Positions 59,939-64,000 of a stretch of DNA of 64,000 nt are shown in pieces. The notes beneath the pieces are model-generated. The model was not told where the DNA came from. It searched no databases and saw nothing but the letters and a program-made list of their open reading frames with translations. Origin of the DNA: Desulfovibrionaceae bacterium (GTDB lineage Bacteria > Desulfobacterota > Desulfovibrionia > Desulfovibrionales > Desulfovibrionaceae). A program made the translations under genes and the position numbers. Each line of letters begins with the position of its first letter. The stretch's first letter is position 1. The stretch spans positions 1-64,000 of the forward strand of contig WRIL01000002.1 of assembly GCA_009782775.1 (NCBI GenBank). Direction: 5' to 3'.

Positions 59939-62884
59939 CTATTTTTTATCCAGAAGCGCCAGGGCCGAGTCAAATTCAAAGTGGGCCAGGCAGTTTTTAA
60001 CCTGCCCCAGCAGGTTCTGGTCCAGTAAGCTTCCCAGCAGCGTCTGCTTGGCTTCGTAGAAGGCCACGGCTTCGCCGTCGTCGTCCCTCAAGTAAGCTAG
60101 CAGAGTGTCCAGAGCGGCCTGGGCTTCGTACTTGTTTTCAGCCGAAGGAGGAGCGGCTTCCGGGGCCACCGGAGGGCTTTGGTTTTGCAGTCCCAGGGTT
60201 TGGGTCAGAAAGAGCTGCACTTCGCGCAGGCGCGAGAAACAGGTCTTGGCCAGATCCGGATGATTGATGTCGCCGTCCTTGTGCGCTAATTCCAAATCTT
60301 TGGCCTTTTCGAAAAGATCGTCCACCCCGATGGAGCCGGCCAGCCCCTTTAGAGTGTGGGCGATGCGGGTGGCTTCCTCAAGGTTGCCTGCGGCCACCGC
60401 GTTCTGGTAGGTTTCATCCATATTCTGGTAAAATTCCACGAACTGCACCAGGAGCTTGCGGTAGAGCTTCTGATTGTTGCCCAGGCGTTTCAGGGCATTC
60501 TCGTTGAAACCTGGCAAAGGCGGTAAAGATTCTTGCTGTTGGGTCATTGGTGTCCTCTCTGTTCTCAAAGTATTCACTTTGCGGGCATCTGCCGGCGCGG
60601 ATTCCCTTGGGGGGCTTTCCTGGGGCGGCAGCCAGGCCAGACGTTGTTCCGGGGCCGGCTTGGTTCTCGCCGGATCTTCCGGAATGGGAAAATGTCGCAC
60701 CAGGTCGTATATTTCACGCACTAGGCGCTCTTTTTTCACAGGCAGGCTGAAGCGTTTGTCAGCCGTATCCTGCTCCACCGGCTGGTCTTTACGCAAAATC
60801 AGCCGTGCTCGCGCCGGGGCACTGAGCAAAATGGGAGGAATCCAGTTTAGCCCCAAGTCCTGGCGGATATGCCGGATAATCATGTCCGTATCCAAGCTGC
60901 CGCTGGAATTTTCCAACCAGACAAGGCGGTATTTTTCGCTCTGGTCATAGTAGCGGAGCATCCTGAAGGCTTCCTGGGCCGTATGCGCTTTGTGCGTCCG
61001 CAGACCGAGGGCCAGGAGCTGTTTTTCCAGGGACGCGCTTTGCCTACCGTTTTTGCGGGTTTCCGTAAGCGCGGGGGACGCGTCCAGAAGCAACATAGGC
61101 ATGCCCGCAAGCTCCAAAACCATCCGGCCGTAAAGTAAATAATCCTCGCTTATGGATTGCAGCGGCAGTTTCAGGCGCACGCTGGTTCCCTCGCCTAGAC
61201 AGCTTTGGATATGGATTTCTCCGTCCATGAGGTCAAGCAGTTTGCGGCATAAAACCAGACCCAGGCCAGTGCCGCCGAACTTTCTGGTGGAGGATCCGTC
61301 CACCTGGGTAAAGGTTTGGAAGAGGCCCCCTACCTGTTCCTCGCTCATGCCGATGCCGCTGTCCCTTACTTCCAGCCGCAGGGCCACCGCGTCCCCAGGT
61401 TTTTTAATGTCCTCCAGGCGGCAGAGCACATCCACTCCGCCTTGTTCAGTAAATTTCAGCGCATTGCTCAACAAATTGCTGAGAATCTGCCCCAGGCGCA
61501 AGATATCGCCGCTCAGGAGCGGCGGTTTTTCCGGAGAGATGCTCCAGTTCAGGCGGATTTTTTTCTCAGCGGCCTGGGGCTGAAACTTGTTCAGAACAAA
61601 TTCCAGCAGGTTTTCCACCCGGAAAGGCGCGTAATCCAGGATAAACTGCTCCGACTCCAGTTTGGACAAATCCAGAATGTCGTTGATAATGCCGAGTAAA
61701 TTATTAGATGCTTCATGGATCTTATCAAGATATATTTTTTGTTTGGAGGAGAGATCCGTTTTGAGCATCATACCTGTAAGGCTGACGATGGCGTTGGTGG
61801 GCGTGCAGGTGCCCTGGTTCATATTGGCAAGAAATTCGCTTTTGACCCGGTTGACCGCCATGGTTTCATTGCTGGCCTGGGTTATTTCGCGGTTGCGCTC
61901 CGCCAGGGCCGTGCCCATATCTTCGTAAGAGCTGGCCAGGCGTTTGAAATCCTTGTTGAGCTTTCCCGCCGGGCCGAGGTCCGCGCCGTTTCGGCGCAAC
62001 AAAAGGTGCGCCGGCCTTAGCATGCCGAAGTAGCTCAGCAAGCCGACAAGGCTCAGGGAAGCCAGAATGGATAAGAAGATCATCGCCAGGTCAAAGGTAA
62101 AAAGCTGTTCAGTCCGTGGATAGGCCTGATCCGCGATCATGTACAAGATCAGGCCTTCGGCCAGTGGTATGCGCTGGTAAGCGGCCACCATGCGTCTGCC
62201 TTCCTTGCCTGCGGGGGTGGAAAAATCCGTCTCTTGCAAGGGTTGCTGCCGCAGTTCCCATAGGGAAGAGGCGATTTCCCCAGTTACATCGCTGCCCCCG
62301 GCCGGGTAAAGAGGCATGACACTGCCGAGCGCATCCAGGGCGAAGAGCTGTCCGTCCGCGAATATGCCTGTTGGTTTGTAATAGTCCAGAAAACCGGGAT
62401 TCACGGAAAGGAAGATCCGGCCGGGGGTTTCACCAGGTTCGTTCAGCCTGGGTGAGGCCAGGCGGAGTACGGTGCGCCCGGTGAAAGGATCCGGCAGAAA
62501 AAGGCCCGAGGCGTATTCCTGGAGAGGGATGTTGACGCCGGGCTGGAAGTTTTTGGCCGCGGCCAGGACGTTGCCGACCGAATCAGTAATGTAGATGTTT
62601 TCATAATACGGGCTGGCCGGCAGAAAACCCGCGAGTTTTGCTGAAGAAAGGTCCGGTAGGACGCCGGCGGCCGACATCAGGCCGCGGGCGTTCCGCAGAA
62701 CGGTTTCCGGGCTTAGAGACAGGAAATTCAGTTGCAGGAGATAATTCTGTTTCAGATTCGCGTCCGCCCCTAGCCGGAACGAGAGGCTGGAAAAAGCCAG
62801 GAAGCCCGCCATCGGGAACAGGCAAATCGCCAGGATCAGGTAAATGGCGGAACGTATGGAGTTTGGCCGTAACATCTCGTTCAT
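59939..62884 (-). CDS. Hybrid histidine kinase with degenerate H-box and degenerate receiver, plus Hpt domain
   Basis: HATPase_c GIGMSEEQVGGLFQTFTQVDGSSTRKFGGTGLGL and Hpt IAHTLKGLAGSIG are intact; H-box reads FLANMNQGTCTPTNAIVSL. Confidence 0.92.
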   Translation of the reverse strand: MNEMLRPNSIRSAIYLILAICLFPMAGFLAFSSLSFRLGADANLKQNYLLQLNFLSLSPETVLRNARGLMSAAGVLPDLSSAKLAGFLPASPYYENIYITDSVGNVLAAAKNFQPGVNIPLQEYASGLFLPDPFTGRTVLRLASPRLNEPGETPGRIFLSVNPGFLDYYKPTGIFADGQLFALDALGSVMPLYPAGGSDVTGEIASSLWELRQQPLQETDFSTPAGKEGRRMVAAYQRIPLAEGLILYMIADQAYPRTEQLFTFDLAMIFLSILASLSLVGLLSYFGMLRPAHLLLRRNGADLGPAGKLNKDFKRLASSYEDMGTALAERNREITQASNETMAVNRVKSEFLANMNQGTCTPTNAIVSLTGMMLKTDLSSKQKIYLDKIHEASNNLLGIINDILDLSKLESEQFILDYAPFRVENLLEFVLNKFQPQAAEKKIRLNWSISPEKPPLLSGDILRLGQILSNLLSNALKFTEQGGVDVLCRLEDIKKPGDAVALRLEVRDSGIGMSEEQVGGLFQTFTQVDGSSTRKFGGTGLGLVLCRKLLDLMDGEIHIQSCLGEGTSVRLKLPLQSISEDYLLYGRMVLELAGMPMLLLDASPALTETRKNGRQSASLEKQLLALGLRTHKAHTAQEAFRMLRYYDQSEKYRLVWLENSSGSLDTDMIIRHIRQDLGLNWIPPILLSAPARARLILRKDQPVEQDTADKRFSLPVKKERLVREIYDLVRHFPIPEDPARTKPAPEQRLAWLPPQESPPRESAPADARKVNTLRTERTPMTQQQESLPPLPGFNENALKRLGNNQKLYRKLLVQFVEFYQNMDETYQNAVAAGNLEEATRIAHTLKGLAGSIGVDDLFEKAKDLELAHKDGDINHPDLAKTCFSRLREVQLFLTQTLGLQNQSPPVAPEAAPPSAENKYEAQAALDTLLAYLRDDDGEAVAFYEAKQTLLGSLLDQNLLGQVKNCLAHFEFDSALALLDKK

Positions 62885-63981
62885 TACTCCGCGGCTGTAG
62901 CCTCAGGCCAGTAAGGCAGCAGGTGGGCGATAAAGCTGCCGGCTGTATCCCACTGCTGCTCGTCAATCAGGAGCCGCAATTTTTCCGAACGGCCGACACC
63001 CGCATAGCGGCGTAGAGCGCTGCCTCCCTTGTTGAAGAAAGCTCCCGCCTCGGCGTGGTCATTCTTCAGTCTCAGGTAAAGTTCACGCAGAAAACGTCCC
63101 ACTTGCCCGGACCTGTCCGGATGCATCGGCAGCCAGCGCCGCAAGACTGTAAAAAGGGCGCCCTGGTCTACGGGTTTGAGGACATAATCATCCATGCCGG
63201 CCTTCCGGCAGGCTACAAGCTCCTGGGAACTGCGGCCGGCTGTTAAAGCAATGATCGGGATGTGTCCGGCCCCCAGATAGTTGTCCTGGCGGATGCGCCG
63301 AGCGCTTTCAAAGCCGTCCATGTACGGCATCTGCGGATCCATGAGCACCATATCAAAGGGGCGGTCGCGTCTCGCGGCGGCAAGGGCTTTGAGGGCTTCA
63401 CTCCCGTTACCCACCGCGCACACCTCCATCTGGGCCGCAGTCATCAGGGATGCGGCAATTTGCTGGTGCAACTGGTTGTCTTCGGCCAGCAGGACCCGCA
63501 GGCCGGCAAAATCAGCCGGGTTTTCCCGGTATGGGTCTTCGCCCTTAGCGCCGTTGAGCAAAGTCAGGGCATCCAGCATCAAGGAAGCCTGGATGGGAGT
63601 GGGCAGGAAGGCGTCCGCCCCGAACCTTTCCACCATGTAACGGACCTCGCTGCGGCTGAATGAGGAGGTGACGATGATTTTGGGAATTTTTTCCAGGCGC
63701 ATCCGTTCGCGAATCTGCCGGATAATTCCCTCCAGGTCCAGGGTCGAGTTGCGCCAGCCCAGGATCAGAAAGTCGTACCCGTCGCCCTGGGCATCGGCCT
63801 CGACCAGCGCGCTCAAGGCGGGAGGAACATGTTCGAAGATGCTCACCCGCATGGAGAAACCGTTTAGAAGATTGGCGTGCAGGAGTCTGGAGGAGGAATC
63901 GGCATCGCAGAGCAGCACATGTTTATCCTCCACCAGGCTTGCGGTCTGGTGCTGGCTTTCCGCCTGGTATCCCAGATGCAC
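62884..63981 (-). CDS. Tandem-receiver response regulator (pseudo-receiver plus canonical receiver); may extend past the window edge
   Basis: REC2: VLLAEDNQLHQQIAASLM...VLMDPQMPYMDGFESARRI...LKPVD. REC1: FLILGWRNSTLDLEG without the usual Asp. Frame is open to the window end. Confidence 0.88.
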   Translation of the reverse strand: MHLGYQAESQHQTASLVEDKHVLLCDADSSSRLLHANLLNGFSMRVSIFEHVPPALSALVEADAQGDGYDFLILGWRNSTLDLEGIIRQIRERMRLEKIPKIIVTSSFSRSEVRYMVERFGADAFLPTPIQASLMLDALTLLNGAKGEDPYRENPADFAGLRVLLAEDNQLHQQIAASLMTAAQMEVCAVGNGSEALKALAAARRDRPFDMVLMDPQMPYMDGFESARRIRQDNYLGAGHIPIIALTAGRSSQELVACRKAGMDDYVLKPVDQGALFTVLRRWLPMHPDRSGQVGRFLRELYLRLKNDHAEAGAFFNKGGSALRRYAGVGRSEKLRLLIDEQQWDTAGSFIAHLLPYWPEATAAE

Positions 63982-64000
63982 TATGCAGGAGCAGATAGTG

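Overview
This 64 kb window is gene-dense, GC-rich chromosome that looks like a sulfate-reducing deltaproteobacterium of Desulfovibrio type. The call rests on gene content and order and was not confirmed by any search. The most recognisable locus, 31.7-40.1 kb, is an eight-gene membrane-bound group 4 [NiFe]-hydrogenase operon in the order cooM-K-L-X-U-H-hypA-cooF. Its CooM subunit carries two antiporter-like modules in one 1223-aa chain. No CO dehydrogenase (cooS) or cooA gene is visible in the window. Other content: hypE (partial)/hypD; uvrC; a PAS-type chemoreceptor; comM; mazG; ftsEX plus an M23 peptidase; asnS; hldD/waaA; ddl; hisC/cmk; a hybrid histidine kinase; a cell-wall amidase; miaB; feoAB behind a Fur-box-like site; cbpA-like/clpB; a glycan cassette (46.4-52.75 kb) containing a radical SAM enzyme; hflKC; rnhA; recJ; and an operon encoding a degenerate hybrid kinase and its partner response regulator. 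I found no tRNA, rRNA, CRISPR array or transposase. The items most worth a second look are: (1) a 1009-aa membrane protein with a partly degenerate PHP-like domain; (2) a hybrid kinase lacking its phosphoacceptor His, next to a response regulator with a pseudo-receiver; (3) a His-rich 18-bp tandem repeat fused to a TPM-like domain, divergent from hflKC; (4) a recurring GC-rich REP-like element that supplies the 3' end of a glycosyltransferase gene; (5) a C11 tract inside waaA; and (6) two gene remnants absent from the ORF track (4-oxalocrotonate tautomerase and VOC/glyoxalase). All calls are from reading the sequence by eye; no alignments or structure predictions were run.
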